The notes under the pieces: generated by a model
Told to the model about the DNA's origin: nothing
What the model saw: only the letters and a program-made list of their open reading frames with translations
Databases searched by the model: none
Program-made: the position numbers and the translations under genes
From: Haemophilus sp.
GTDB lineage: Bacteria; Pseudomonadota; Gammaproteobacteria; Enterobacterales; Pasteurellaceae
Direction: 5' to 3'
DNA: 64,000 nucleotides
Assembly (NCBI GenBank): GCA_019423025.1
Contig: JAHZCD010000005.1
Coordinates: 62,001 to 126,000, forward strand
Shown here: one piece after another, positions 49,648-58,168 of the stretch
Layout of the letters: every line of letters begins with the position of its first letter
Position numbering within the stretch: position 1 is the first letter of the stretch

Positions 49648-50922
49648 TTAAGCTGCAACTAATGCTTTTAATTGTTTTTCATAAGCTGCCCAATCGGTAA
49701 TTGGACGAGTTGCTACACCTGTTTCCATCGCTTTTTTCGCTACCGCAGAAGAGACAGTAAACAATAAGCGTGGATCAAATGGTGTTGGAATCACATAATC
49801 AGGTCCAAAAGATAACGCACCATAATTAGCAATAATTTCTAACGGAACAGGTTCTTTCGCAAGACTTGCAATTGCATGAGAAGCCGCTAATTTCATTTCC
49901 TCATTAATCGCTGTTGCCCCCACATCTAAAGCACCACGGAATAAGAATGGGAAACAAAGCACATTATTAACTTGGTTTGGAAAGTCTGAACGACCAGTAC
50001 AAACAATCGCATCCGGACGTACTGCTTTCGCTTCATCTGGGGTGATTTCAGGCACAGGGTTAGCTAATGCAAGAATTAATGGATTTTCTGCCATGGTTTT
50101 CACCATTTCAGGTTTTAATGCACCCGCTTTAGAGCAACCTAAGAATACATCGGCTCCCTTAACGGCATCCGCTAATGTACGCCAACCATTATCTTCAATG
50201 GCGTAGAATTGTTTGGTTTCATCCATGTTATCGCCACGGCCTTTGAAAATCACACCTTTAGAGTCACACATGGTGATATTTTCTTTTTTGAAACCTAATG
50301 CACGAAGCAAGTTAGTACAAGCAATAGCAGAAGCACCAGCACCATTTACGACTAAGCGAACATCAGCAATGTTTTTACCAATAATTTCTAAACCGTTTAA
50401 TGCTGCTGCACCGACGATAATAGCTGTACCATGTTGGTCATCATGGAATACCGGAATTCCCATACGTTCACGCAACGCTTTTTCAATGTGGAAACATTCC
50501 GGTGCTTTGATATCTTCAAGGTTAATGCCACCAAACGTTGGCTCTAATGAAGCGATGATATCGATTAATTTATCTGGATCATGCTCATTGATTTCAATAT
50601 CAAATACATTGATGCCGGCAAATTTTTTGAACAATACCCCTTTCCCTTCCATAACAGGTTTTGAGGCGAGTGCACCAATATTTCCTAAACCTAATACAGC
50701 AGTACCATTTGAAATCACGGCCACTAGGTTAGCACGAGCGGTATAACGGCTTGCAGCAGAAGGATCTTTTTCAATCTCTAAGCAAGGCTCAGCAACACCT
50801 GGAGAATACGCAAGGGCTAAATCATGTTGGGTTTCTAATGATTTGGTTGGGGTGACCGCAATTTTTCCTGGAACTGGAAACTCATGAAAATCTAATGCAG
50901 CTTGGCGTAATTGTTCGCTCAT
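49648..50922 (-). CDS. maeB: NADP-type malic enzyme without the phosphotransacetylase-like domain
   Basis: Oxidatively decarboxylates malate to pyruvate. Started at ATG 50922 (MSEQLRQAALDFHEF), with GGAG upstream, giving 424 residues. The sequence follows E. coli MaeB closely: AYSPGVAEPCLEIEKDP, ISNGTAVLGLGNIGALASKPVMEGK, FGGINLEDIKAPECF, FHDDQHGTAII, and NAD(P)-binding VVNGAGASAIACTNLL. E. coli MaeB (759 residues) continues after ATRPI with a PTA-like regulatory domain. This protein stops 16 residues after ATRPI, at the domain boundary, and a terminator follows at once. It is a single-domain form rather than a frameshifted one. Coenzyme choice and loss of acetyl-CoA control are inference. 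Confidence 0.9.
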   Translation of the reverse strand: MSEQLRQAALDFHEFPVPGKIAVTPTKSLETQHDLALAYSPGVAEPCLEIEKDPSAASRYTARANLVAVISNGTAVLGLGNIGALASKPVMEGKGVLFKKFAGINVFDIEINEHDPDKLIDIIASLEPTFGGINLEDIKAPECFHIEKALRERMGIPVFHDDQHGTAIIVGAAALNGLEIIGKNIADVRLVVNGAGASAIACTNLLRALGFKKENITMCDSKGVIFKGRGDNMDETKQFYAIEDNGWRTLADAVKGADVFLGCSKAGALKPEMVKTMAENPLILALANPVPEITPDEAKAVRPDAIVCTGRSDFPNQVNNVLCFPFLFRGALDVGATAINEEMKLAASHAIASLAKEPVPLEIIANYGALSFGPDYVIPTPFDPRLLFTVSSAVAKKAMETGVATRPITDWAAYEKQLKALVAA

Positions 50923-51123
50923 ATAAAAATACTCCATTTTCACTTAGGCTAAATAAAATTTGCGCCATTATACTCTCTTTTTTAGAGAAATTTGTGATAT
51001 ACCGCAAAAATTTTACAAATTTATTACAAAATATGAGTGAAATCGACCGCGCTTTTTGTCTTTTCTTCACATTTTGAGCCAAAAACGTTACTATGTCGCA
51101 AAAAAACATGCAGGATATAAATA

Positions 51124-51753
51124 ATGAGTTTGTTTTCTAAATTTAGAAGTGCCATCAATAAATTACAACGGAAAGCGATTAACAAAACCTTTCAAAAACG
51201 GTTAACCAACCAAGGCATGTCAGTGATTTCTGCTAACTGTGTCGGTGCATTTATTTTGCACGATCTCAATCAGCCTTTTAATTCTCCGTTTGTTAACCTT
51301 TATTTAGACCCTAGCGATTTTGTTCGCTATCTACAGAACATCACATTCTATCGAACACAATCGCTTCAATTTATACAAACAGAAAAACCATATCCTGTTG
51401 GTTTATTAGGTGATCTTAAGGTGCACTTTATGCACTACCACTCCGAACAAGAGGCTCGGGAAAAGTGGGAAGCACGCTCACAACGTTTAAACCTCGATAA
51501 CTTGTTTATTATGATGACAGATAAAGATGGTGGAAAAGGTGCAAAATATGAAGACTTGCAAGCCTTCGATAACTTGCCTTATCCAAACAAAGTCGTCTTT
51601 ACCCACAAGCCATATCCTGAATTAAAATCCGCTTTCTACATTAAAGGCTTTGAAAACGAAGGAGAAGTGGGCGATTTATTTACTTTTTCCGGTTGGAATG
51701 GCGAAAAATATTATGATCAGTTTGATTACATCAGCTGGTTCAATCAAAAATAA
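51124..51753 (+). CDS. DUF1919 family protein (HI1244-type)
   Basis: 209-residue cytoplasmic protein of the DUF1919 family, members of which are often named exopolysaccharide or capsule biosynthesis proteins because of their neighbours. Visible landmarks are a basic N terminus (KLQRKAINKTFQKRL), SVISANCVGAFILHDLNQPFNSPFVNLY (about 34-61), YPVGLLGDLKVHFMHYHSEQEAREKWEAR (about 91-119) and LFIMMTDKDGG. No catalytic motif can be named. It is followed by rsuA after 9 bases and is probably in one transcript with rsuA and bcr. Function unknown. Confidence 0.75.
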   Translation: MSLFSKFRSAINKLQRKAINKTFQKRLTNQGMSVISANCVGAFILHDLNQPFNSPFVNLYLDPSDFVRYLQNITFYRTQSLQFIQTEKPYPVGLLGDLKVHFMHYHSEQEAREKWEARSQRLNLDNLFIMMTDKDGGKGAKYEDLQAFDNLPYPNKVVFTHKPYPELKSAFYIKGFENEGEVGDLFTFSGWNGEKYYDQFDYISWFNQK

Positions 51754-51762
51754 GAGTTTACA

Positions 51763-52461
51763 ATGCGACTAGATAAATTTATTGCCGAGAATACAGGTTT
51801 AACCCGTTCACAAGCCACCAAGGCTATTCGCCAAAGTGCGGTCAAAATTAATGGTGAAATTGTGAAAAATGGGGCGACCAAAGTAAGCCAAGAAGATGAA
51901 ATTTATTTTGAAGATGAATTATTGCCTTGGGTGGAAGAAGGTCAATATTTTATGTTGCATAAGCCTCAGGGCTACGTTTGCTCTCATGATGACGGTGACT
52001 ACCCTACTATTTATCAATTCTTTGAACCGCCGCTTTCTGGTAAGTTACACAGTGCAGGGCGATTAGATGTCGATACGACAGGACTCGTGCTATTAACGGA
52101 TGATGGTCAATGGTCACATCGTATTACTTCACCAAAACATCAATGCGAAAAAACCTATTTAGTCACTTTAGCCGATCCAGTTGAAAACCATTATGCTTCA
52201 GCCTGTGAAGAAGGCATTCTGCTACGTGGTGAAAAAGAACCCACTAAGCCGGCGAAATTAGAAGTATTAGATGATTACAACGTGAATCTAACTATCTCTG
52301 AAGGACGCTATCATCAGGTGAAACGAATGTTTGCTGCACTTGGCAATAAAGTGGTTGCACTACACCGTTGGAGAATCGGTAACGTTGAATTAGATGAAAA
52401 CTTAGAAGAAGGGGAATTTCGTCCACTCACTCAGGAAGAAATCGACAATTTAGTGAAATAA
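51763..52461 (+). CDS. rsuA: 16S rRNA pseudouridine(516) synthase
   Basis: Makes pseudouridine 516 in 16S rRNA, 232 residues (E. coli 231). An N-terminal S4 domain (MRLDKFIAENTGLTRSQATKAIR) is followed by the catalytic domain with GRLDVDTTGLVLLTDDG (about 101-117, catalytic Asp in RLDVDT) and EGRYHQVKRMFAALGNKV near 184. An uptake sequence lies at codons 25-28. It ends 1 base before bcr, so the two are coupled. Confidence 0.94.
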   Translation: MRLDKFIAENTGLTRSQATKAIRQSAVKINGEIVKNGATKVSQEDEIYFEDELLPWVEEGQYFMLHKPQGYVCSHDDGDYPTIYQFFEPPLSGKLHSAGRLDVDTTGLVLLTDDGQWSHRITSPKHQCEKTYLVTLADPVENHYASACEEGILLRGEKEPTKPAKLEVLDDYNVNLTISEGRYHQVKRMFAALGNKVVALHRWRIGNVELDENLEEGEFRPLTQEEIDNLVK

Positions 52462-52462
52462 T

Positions 52463-53653
52463 ATGAGCCAAAATATTAAACCTACCTTTATTTTTATCGC
52501 CACGCTCGGCATCCTCTCGATGCTACCGCCTTTGGGCGTGGATATGTATATTCCGTCCTTTTTAAATATTGCCGAAGACTTAAATATCAACTCCGAGCAA
52601 GTTCAACACACGCTGACATTCTTTGCTTACGGCATGGCGGCAGGACAATTATTCTGGGGGCCCTTTGGTGATAGTTTTGGTCGTAAACCGATTATTTTAT
52701 TAGGGGTAATTATTGGAGCCATCACTGCCATTATTTTAACGGGCATTCATTCTATTGGCAGTTTCACCGTACTGCGTTTCATTCAAGGTTTCTTTGGTGC
52801 TGCGCCTGTGGTGCTTTCTGGGGCTTTATTACGAGATTTATTTAGCAAAGATCAACTCTCTAAAATCATGTCCACCATCACGCTTGTCTTTATGATTGCG
52901 CCACTTGTTGCACCTGTGATTGGCGGATATATTGTGAAGTATTTCCACTGGCACATGATTTTTTATGTGATTGGTGCGATGGGATTTCTTGCCGCATTGC
53001 TCGTCTTTTTCGTTATTCCCGAGACCCATAAACAAGAAAATCGTATTCCCCTGCGCCTAAATATCATTGCCCGTAACTTCATGATGCTTTCTAAACAAAA
53101 AGAAGTGTTAGGTTATATGGCAGCTGCCTCTTTTGGATTTGGTGGTTTATTTGCTTTCGTCACTGCAGGGTCTATTGTCTATATCGGTATTTATGGCATT
53201 CCAGTCGATGAATTCGGTTATTTCTTTATGATCAATATTGCCATCATGACAACAGCCTCCTATCTCAATGGGAAATTTGTATTGAAATTAGGTGCTGAAA
53301 CCATGTTACGTATTGGTATTGCTGTACAATTCATTTCAGGAATCTGGCTATTTTTAACCGCACTTTTTGATTTCGGATTTTGGCCTATGGCAATTGGTGT
53401 AGCCTTTTTTGTAGGGCAAAACCCATTAATCTCATCCAATGCCACTGCCTCTATTCTCGAAAAATTCCCAACTATGGCGGGTACCGCAAATTCATTAATG
53501 GGAAGTGTACGTTTTGGTGTTGGTGCTGTGATGGGTTCTCTTGTAGCGAGCTTTAAAATGGAAACAGCAGCCCCAATGCTCTATACAATGACGGCTTGCG
53601 TGGCCATTTCAGCCCTTTCTTATTATTTCCTGACTTATCGAAATGAACGATAA
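52463..53653 (+). CDS. bcr: Bcr/CflA-family multidrug efflux transporter
   Basis: Drug:proton antiporter of the major facilitator superfamily, 396 residues with 12 membrane helices (E. coli Bcr 396). DMYIPSFLNIAEDL, the MFS motif A GPFGDSFGRKPIILLG (about 68-83) and RFIQGFFGAAPVVLSGALLRDLF mark the DHA1 Bcr group. Members export bicyclomycin, sulfonamides or dipeptides, and the true substrate here is unknown. Its start lies 1 base after rsuA ends. An uptake sequence lies in a membrane helix near 53358. Confidence 0.9.
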   Translation: MSQNIKPTFIFIATLGILSMLPPLGVDMYIPSFLNIAEDLNINSEQVQHTLTFFAYGMAAGQLFWGPFGDSFGRKPIILLGVIIGAITAIILTGIHSIGSFTVLRFIQGFFGAAPVVLSGALLRDLFSKDQLSKIMSTITLVFMIAPLVAPVIGGYIVKYFHWHMIFYVIGAMGFLAALLVFFVIPETHKQENRIPLRLNIIARNFMMLSKQKEVLGYMAAASFGFGGLFAFVTAGSIVYIGIYGIPVDEFGYFFMINIAIMTTASYLNGKFVLKLGAETMLRIGIAVQFISGIWLFLTALFDFGFWPMAIGVAFFVGQNPLISSNATASILEKFPTMAGTANSLMGSVRFGVGAVMGSLVASFKMETAAPMLYTMTACVAISALSYYFLTYRNER

Positions 53654-53688
53654 AGTGCGGTTAATTCTCAAGTCAATTTAAAACAATG

Positions 53689-53713
53689 AAGGCGGGAATC
53701 TCCCGCCTTTTCA
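53689..53713. terminator. Terminator between bcr and the alanine symporter gene
   Basis: AAGGCGGGA (53689-53697), ATC, TCCCGCCTT (53701-53709) then TT. Serves both convergent genes; an uptake sequence lies just upstream at 53652. Confidence 0.85.
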
Positions 53714-53728
53714 TATTTCATTAAATGC

Positions 53729-55168
53729 TTATTTCCAAATTCGATGCTCTAAAACACGCTTTTTAATTTCAGGATAAAGCTCGATTTTGAATTCTGGTTC
53801 TTTCCCTTCTTTTAATTGACGCTGATAATCTTTCATTAGCTTCCACACAATCGGGGAAAGTAAAACAATCGCGACTAAGTTAATAATTGCCATCACAGCC
53901 ATTACAGTATCAGCGAAATTCCACACAACATTACCTGATTTTACTGAACCAAAATAAACAAAGAATAAGACAGCCAAACGGAACGACCACACAAACCACG
54001 GTTTATTTTTTATAAAACGAATATTACTTTCCGCATAAGCATAGTTACCAATGATAGAGGAATAAGCAAAAAGTAATAAGATGAAAGCTAAGAAGTGTAC
54101 TCCGAACTCCCCAACATGATAACGCAATGCATTTTGCGTTAAGGAAATACTTTTCAGCGTTTCACTGCCGTAATTATCTGAAAGCAGGATAATCACTGCC
54201 GTACAAGTACATACTATCATGGTATCGACAAACACACCAAGCATTTGCACTAAACCTTGGCTTACTGGATGTTTGACATGTGCTGCAGCGGCCGCATTTG
54301 GGGCTGACCCCATCCCCGCTTCATTAGAGAATAATCCGCGCTTAATCCCCATCATCATGGCTTTAGACACTAAAGCACCAAACATGCCACCCGCTGCAGA
54401 TTGGAAAGTAAAGGCACTTTTGTAAATATTGGCGATTACCGTTGGGATCATATCAATACGCATACCTAGGATAATTACCGCCATAATTAAATAAAAGAGT
54501 GCCATCATCGGTACTACGCTACTAGAAATGGTCGCAATACGTTTCACGCCACCGAAAATAATTGCAGCAGTTAGTACCACTAAAACCATACCAACATATT
54601 CACCTTGCCAATCCCAAGCATTTTTAGTCGCTTCTACGATTGAGTTTGCTTGTACTGAATTAAATGCAAAACCAAAGGTAAAAATAAGTGATACAGCAAA
54701 CGCTACTGCTAAGCAACGTGATTTTAATCCTTGTGTAATATAGTAAGCAGGGCCTCCTCGGAAAGAGCCATCTTTATCTTGAATTTTGAATACCTGTGCT
54801 AAAGTAGATTCCGCAAAAGCACTCGACATACCAATAAATGCCGTTACCCACATCCAAAATACGGCACCTTCACCACCAAGCGCAATGGCTGTTGCCACAC
54901 CACTGATATTACCTACGCCAACTCGACTTGCAAGTCCAGTTGCAAAAGCTTGAAATGGCGTTAAAGAATTTCCCTCAGCCGCACGGCCAAACCACATTTC
55001 ACGTATACTTGCAGGGAAAAGGCGTAACTGTACTAAGCCTGTGGTAATTGTAAAAAATAGACCTACACCTAATAAAATAACAATGGTGATATTCCATAAT
55101 GGCTCATCTAAATGTTCAACAACCCATGTTAAACCTTGCTCAATCCAGTTCCCAAATTCTGTCAACAT
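53729..55168 (-). CDS. Alanine/glycine:cation symporter (AGCS family)
   Basis: Sodium-coupled amino-acid importer, 479 residues with about 10-11 membrane helices. LRLFPASIREMWFG is typical of the family's first loop, and GVGNISGVATAIALGGEGAVFWMWVTAFIGMSSAFAESTLAQVFK (about 81-125) is the AGCS signature. KRGLFSNEAGMGSAPNAAAAAHVKHPVSQG (about 279-308) is the second conserved block. Substrate probably alanine or glycine, by family. Downstream of nagK on the same strand, separated by a terminator. Confidence 0.93.
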   Translation of the reverse strand: MLTEFGNWIEQGLTWVVEHLDEPLWNITIVILLGVGLFFTITTGLVQLRLFPASIREMWFGRAAEGNSLTPFQAFATGLASRVGVGNISGVATAIALGGEGAVFWMWVTAFIGMSSAFAESTLAQVFKIQDKDGSFRGGPAYYITQGLKSRCLAVAFAVSLIFTFGFAFNSVQANSIVEATKNAWDWQGEYVGMVLVVLTAAIIFGGVKRIATISSSVVPMMALFYLIMAVIILGMRIDMIPTVIANIYKSAFTFQSAAGGMFGALVSKAMMMGIKRGLFSNEAGMGSAPNAAAAAHVKHPVSQGLVQMLGVFVDTMIVCTCTAVIILLSDNYGSETLKSISLTQNALRYHVGEFGVHFLAFILLLFAYSSIIGNYAYAESNIRFIKNKPWFVWSFRLAVLFFVYFGSVKSGNVVWNFADTVMAVMAIINLVAIVLLSPIVWKLMKDYQRQLKEGKEPEFKIELYPEIKKRVLEHRIWK

Positions 55169-55220
55169 AAAAACCTCGCTTAAAAAAGATCAATATTTTG
55201 ATTGTAGAGAGATAAAAGAA

Positions 55221-55256
55221 AAAATCCAGTTTTCTTAAAAAGAAACTGGATTTTTA
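55221..55256 (-). terminator. Terminator of nagK
   Basis: AAAATCCAGTTTTCTT (55221-55236) with AGAAACTGGATTTT (55241-55254). Long AT-rich stem with one bulge and a T-rich end. Confidence 0.65.
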
Positions 55257-55306
55257 TCCTATAACACAAAATTTATTCAGATTTTTGCTGTATTTTTAGA
55301 TTAAAT

Positions 55307-56224
55307 CTATTCACGTTTTAAAAATAACGCTGCAGCACCACGCACTCCACCAGAATCACCATGTTTTGCTTTTTTGATTGGTGGCACTTTGGCACTACGC
55401 ATTAAATGAGCGGGTAATGCTTTTGGTAAGGCTTCATAAAGATAATCAAAATTCGATAAACCACCACCGAGCACAATCATATGCGGATCAAATGCCGTGA
55501 TAATATTGCCAATAGAAATCGCCGCTAATTCAACAAAAATACGAACAAAATCAACCGCACTTTCCTCTTTCGCATAAAAGCGATCGATAATCTCTTTGGC
55601 TGATAACTCTTCCCCTTTTAAATCACGGTACAACATTTCAAAGCCGCGACCAGAAATATACGTATCTAAACAAGCCTGATTGCCACAACCACATTGGTAA
55701 ATTGGCGCTTTATCCCAGCCTAATAATTTTAAGGCATGATAATTTAATTGAAGGTGGCCTAACTCCCCTGCCATCCCGACTTGTCCTGAGTGAATTTTGC
55801 CATTAATTACAAAACCACCACCAAAGCCTGTCCCCAAAATAAGCCCTAATACAGAAGGATATTGAGTATTTTCCTCATCACAAGCTTCCGAGAGAGCAAA
55901 ACAATTTGCATCATTTTCTGCTCGCACCTCACGATCTAAAACGCGTTCAAGATCGGCTAAAATCGGCTTATTATCTGCAACACGAATATTCGTCACTTCA
56001 GCAAGCCCGGTTGTTAAATTAACAAATCCTGGCAAGCCTAAACCTACCGTGCCTTTTTCACCAAAGTGGGCATCAGCACGTTCTACTAGCGTTTTGATCG
56101 CCTGTAACCAATCTTGATAATCTGTTTGTGGCGTTGGCACGCGCTCGGTATAAAGCTTTTCTAATTTTGCATTAAAAGCAGCTAATTCAATCTTTGTGCC
56201 ACCGATATCAATACCGTAATACAT
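55307..56224 (-). CDS. nagK: N-acetyl-D-glucosamine kinase (ROK family)
   Basis: Phosphorylates N-acetylglucosamine from cell-wall recycling, 305 residues (E. coli NagK 303). MYYGIDIGGTKIELAAFN is the N-terminal phosphate loop, and RAENDANCFALSEA (about 99-112) holds the catalytic Asp. LGLILGTGFGGGFVINGKIHSGQVGMAGELGHLQL (about 125-159) is the ROK core, CGCGNQACLDTYISGRG (about 177-193) the zinc site with its Cys residues, and FDPHMIVLGGGLSNF the adenosine loop. The substrate call rests on similarity to NagK; other ROK sugar kinases are the alternative. An uptake sequence lies inside near 55555. Confidence 0.9.
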   Translation of the reverse strand: MYYGIDIGGTKIELAAFNAKLEKLYTERVPTPQTDYQDWLQAIKTLVERADAHFGEKGTVGLGLPGFVNLTTGLAEVTNIRVADNKPILADLERVLDREVRAENDANCFALSEACDEENTQYPSVLGLILGTGFGGGFVINGKIHSGQVGMAGELGHLQLNYHALKLLGWDKAPIYQCGCGNQACLDTYISGRGFEMLYRDLKGEELSAKEIIDRFYAKEESAVDFVRIFVELAAISIGNIITAFDPHMIVLGGGLSNFDYLYEALPKALPAHLMRSAKVPPIKKAKHGDSGGVRGAAALFLKRE

Positions 56225-56332
56225 ATTGTCTCCTCAAAGAGCGGTCAAAATTGTTGGAATATATCGGCTGTATTCTCCTTGAAATCAAAATAAAAATCCA
56301 TGATAAAAATCATATTTTCTACAAGCAATAAA

Positions 56333-56366
56333 AAAGACCGGCTTTATCACTCAAACCGGTCTTTGA
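56333..56366 (-). terminator. Terminator of pgpB
   Basis: AAAGACCGG (56333-56341) with CCGGTCTTT (56356-56364); on the minus strand it is followed by TT and a short AT-rich tail. Confidence 0.75.
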
Positions 56367-56368
56367 TT

Positions 56369-57094
56369 CTATTTATTGTTAAATAAGCCTTTCTTCTGTA
56401 AGAAACCAAAAATAATTAAATGAACAATCCACGCCGAAATTATCGCCACAAATAAATCAATAGGATAATGCATTCCAAGGCGGACTCGGCTAATCAACAT
56501 TAATACGCCCCAAATTGTCATCGCTCCAATCAGTAATTCCGCTTTAAAAGAACGCTTCCCTAATAATTGGCTAAATCCGACAGCTAACATAAGCCAAGTG
56601 GCGGCAAAAATAGAATGACCAGATGGGAAAGAATAACCGGTTTCATCTTCATAATGCGCTTTTAACCAGGCTGGTGTATCCGCTTGTGTTGAATAAAATT
56701 TATCCACTAATTTCGCACGCTCTGAACGATCTTGATGGTAAAAAGCGTCTGTCGTGCTGTCTGTTTTTTCCGCTAAATAGACAGTGAAAGGACGCGGCTC
56801 GGCAAAAACCGTTTTTAAACCTGTTTTAATTACTTGTGTGGATAATACGGACAAGCCCATTACAATCACGCCCATAATCCATTGTTTACGATTTTCAAAA
56901 AGAAAACGGAAAAGTAAAGCAAACACACCACAGGTAATTAAAGCATAAGGCACACTACCTGTTTCGGTTAAAAGATAAAGCCAATAATCCCATTCCATTA
57001 ATTGGTTGTTTCCATGCCAATAATAAGCAAAACCCCAAACAAAAAATGGTACAAGACAAAGGAATAACGTATATAATGACAGCCTTTTAAACAT
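56369..57094 (-). CDS. pgpB: Phosphatidylglycerophosphatase B
   Basis: Integral membrane PAP2-type phosphatase acting on phosphatidylglycerophosphate and undecaprenyl pyrophosphate, 241 residues (E. coli PgpB 254). Six membrane helices. KTVFAEPRPFTVYLAEK carries the first phosphatase motif, GYSFPSGHSIFAATWL the PSGH motif, and SRVRLGMHYPIDLF the SRxxxxxHxxxD motif. All catalytic residues are present. Divergent from ribA, only 67 bases apart. Confidence 0.92.
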   Translation of the reverse strand: MFKRLSLYTLFLCLVPFFVWGFAYYWHGNNQLMEWDYWLYLLTETGSVPYALITCGVFALLFRFLFENRKQWIMGVIVMGLSVLSTQVIKTGLKTVFAEPRPFTVYLAEKTDSTTDAFYHQDRSERAKLVDKFYSTQADTPAWLKAHYEDETGYSFPSGHSIFAATWLMLAVGFSQLLGKRSFKAELLIGAMTIWGVLMLISRVRLGMHYPIDLFVAIISAWIVHLIIFGFLQKKGLFNNK

Positions 57095-57161
57095 TGTTGC
57101 CTCTTGATAATAAAAATAAAGTGCATATTTTAGCAGAATAAAGTTGAAAAAAGGATAAGTT

Positions 57162-57809
57162 ATGTCAAAAATCCAACTGGTTGCTCAAGCCAATTTGCCT
57201 ACCGAATATGGCATATTTAAAATGGTCGGATTTGAATTTCCCGATACAAAAAAAGAACATGTCGCGTTAGTGATGGGTGATATCTCAAACCAAGATGAAC
57301 CTGTGCTCGCCCGCATTCATTCTGAATGCTTAACAGGTGATGCATTACACAGTTTAAAATGTGATTGCGGTTTCCAGCTTGCAGCCGCATTACGTCAAAT
57401 TAGCGAAGCGGGTCGAGGTGTTTTAATCTATCATCGTGAAGAAGGCCGTGGCATCGGTTTAATTAATAAAATTCGAGCTTATTCGTTACAAGATCAAGGC
57501 ATGGATACTATTGAAGCCAATCTTGCATTAGGTTTTAAAGCCGATGAGCGTAACTTTAATGTGTGTGCCGATATATTTGAATTATTAGGTGTAAAACAAG
57601 TTCGCTTGATGACAAACAACCCGCAAAAAGTAGAAACGATGAAAAAAGCGGGCATTAATATTGTAGAACGCGTGCCATTGAATGTAGGTGAAAATCGTTA
57701 CAATACGAAATATCTTGATACTAAAGCGAAAAAAATGGGCCACTATATTGTGCATAATAATGAAGAGCATTTAATGACTTGCCCACATTGCCAAGAAGAA
57801 GTGATTTAA
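57162..57809 (+). CDS. ribA: GTP cyclohydrolase II
   Basis: First committed step of riboflavin synthesis from GTP, 215 residues (E. coli 196). VLARIHSECLTGDALHSLKCDCGFQL (about 46-71) provides the three zinc Cys. YHREEGRGIGLINKIRAYSLQDQG (about 86-109) carries the catalytic residues, and LMTNNPQKVETMKKAGINIVERVPL closes the site. The C-terminal tail HLMTCPHCQEEVI adds an unusual CxxC beyond the E. coli end. A terminator follows directly. Confidence 0.95.
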   Translation: MSKIQLVAQANLPTEYGIFKMVGFEFPDTKKEHVALVMGDISNQDEPVLARIHSECLTGDALHSLKCDCGFQLAAALRQISEAGRGVLIYHREEGRGIGLINKIRAYSLQDQGMDTIEANLALGFKADERNFNVCADIFELLGVKQVRLMTNNPQKVETMKKAGINIVERVPLNVGENRYNTKYLDTKAKKMGHYIVHNNEEHLMTCPHCQEEVI

Positions 57810-57813
57810 ATAA

Positions 57814-57843
57814 AAAAGCCATACAACTGTATGGCTTTTCTTT
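57814..57843. terminator. Terminator between ribA and the small lipoprotein gene
   Basis: AAAAGCCATAC (57814-57824), AACT, GTATGGCTTTT (57829-57839). Perfect stem with A and T flanks, active on both strands. Confidence 0.87.
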
Positions 57844-57854
57844 TATCAAAACAA

Positions 57855-57998
57855 TTATTGATTAACGCCCCAATGACGAGTGTCTTTATCAAATTTCATG
57901 CCTGAATGGGAGCCTTCTGAACCATTAAAATAAACGTCTTTATTTGCGCAAGCTGAAATTACTAATGCACCAAGAACAATAAGAATTAATTTTTTCAT
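57855..57998 (-). CDS. Small lipoprotein, 47 residues
   Basis: An open frame too short for most ORF callers. The signal peptide MKKLILIVLGALVISAC has lipobox ISAC, so Cys17 would be lipidated and a 31-residue mature peptide, ANKDVYFNGSEGSHSGMK and then FDKDTRHWGVNQ, would remain. AAGGT lies 8 bases ahead of ATG 57998. The terminator at 57814 follows the stop. Signal peptide, ribosome site and terminator together make it a real gene. Family and role unknown; small lipoproteins of this kind often sit in the outer membrane. Confidence 0.8.
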   Translation of the reverse strand: MKKLILIVLGALVISACANKDVYFNGSEGSHSGMKFDKDTRHWGVNQ

Positions 57999-58080
57999 TG
58001 TGTTTACCTTTTTTAAAACTAAGTTGCCCAAATTGTATCACAATTCTCTCCGTATTTTCCTGCTTAAATTAGTCCTTTTC

Positions 58081-58109
58081 TTGCAAAATTTATCTTTGAC
58101 TTCTACAAT
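58081..58109 (+). promoter_or_regulatory. Promoter of queC
   Basis: TTGCAA (58081-58086), a 17-base spacer and TACAAT (58104-58109). Transcription would start near 58116, about 12 bases ahead of the riboswitch. Confidence 0.7.
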
Positions 58110-58126
58110 ACCGCCTCATTTTTAAC

Positions 58127-58163
58127 TTGTAGTTCGCAAACCTCCTACATAAAAAAACTAGGT
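58127..58163 (+). ncRNA. preQ1-I riboswitch controlling queC
   Basis: P1 stem TGTAG (58128-58132) with CTACA (58145-58149), 12-base loop beginning TTC and ending ACCTC, then the A-rich tail TAAAAAAACTAGG. ACCT of the loop can pair with AGGT (58160-58163) to form the pseudoknot. That AGG is the Shine-Dalgarno of queC, 6 bases before ATG 58169. The stem, TTC start, A-tail and pseudoknot match the type I preQ1 aptamer. Binding of preQ1 would hide the ribosome site and shut off queC translation. Confidence 0.85.
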
Positions 58164-58168
58164 ATCCT

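Noticed and set aside
50213..50746. 177-codon open frame on the plus strand
   Set aside because: It lies entirely antisense to the malic enzyme gene, has no ribosome site, and its protein is low-complexity Ser/Pro/Asn-rich, as expected of a shadow frame.
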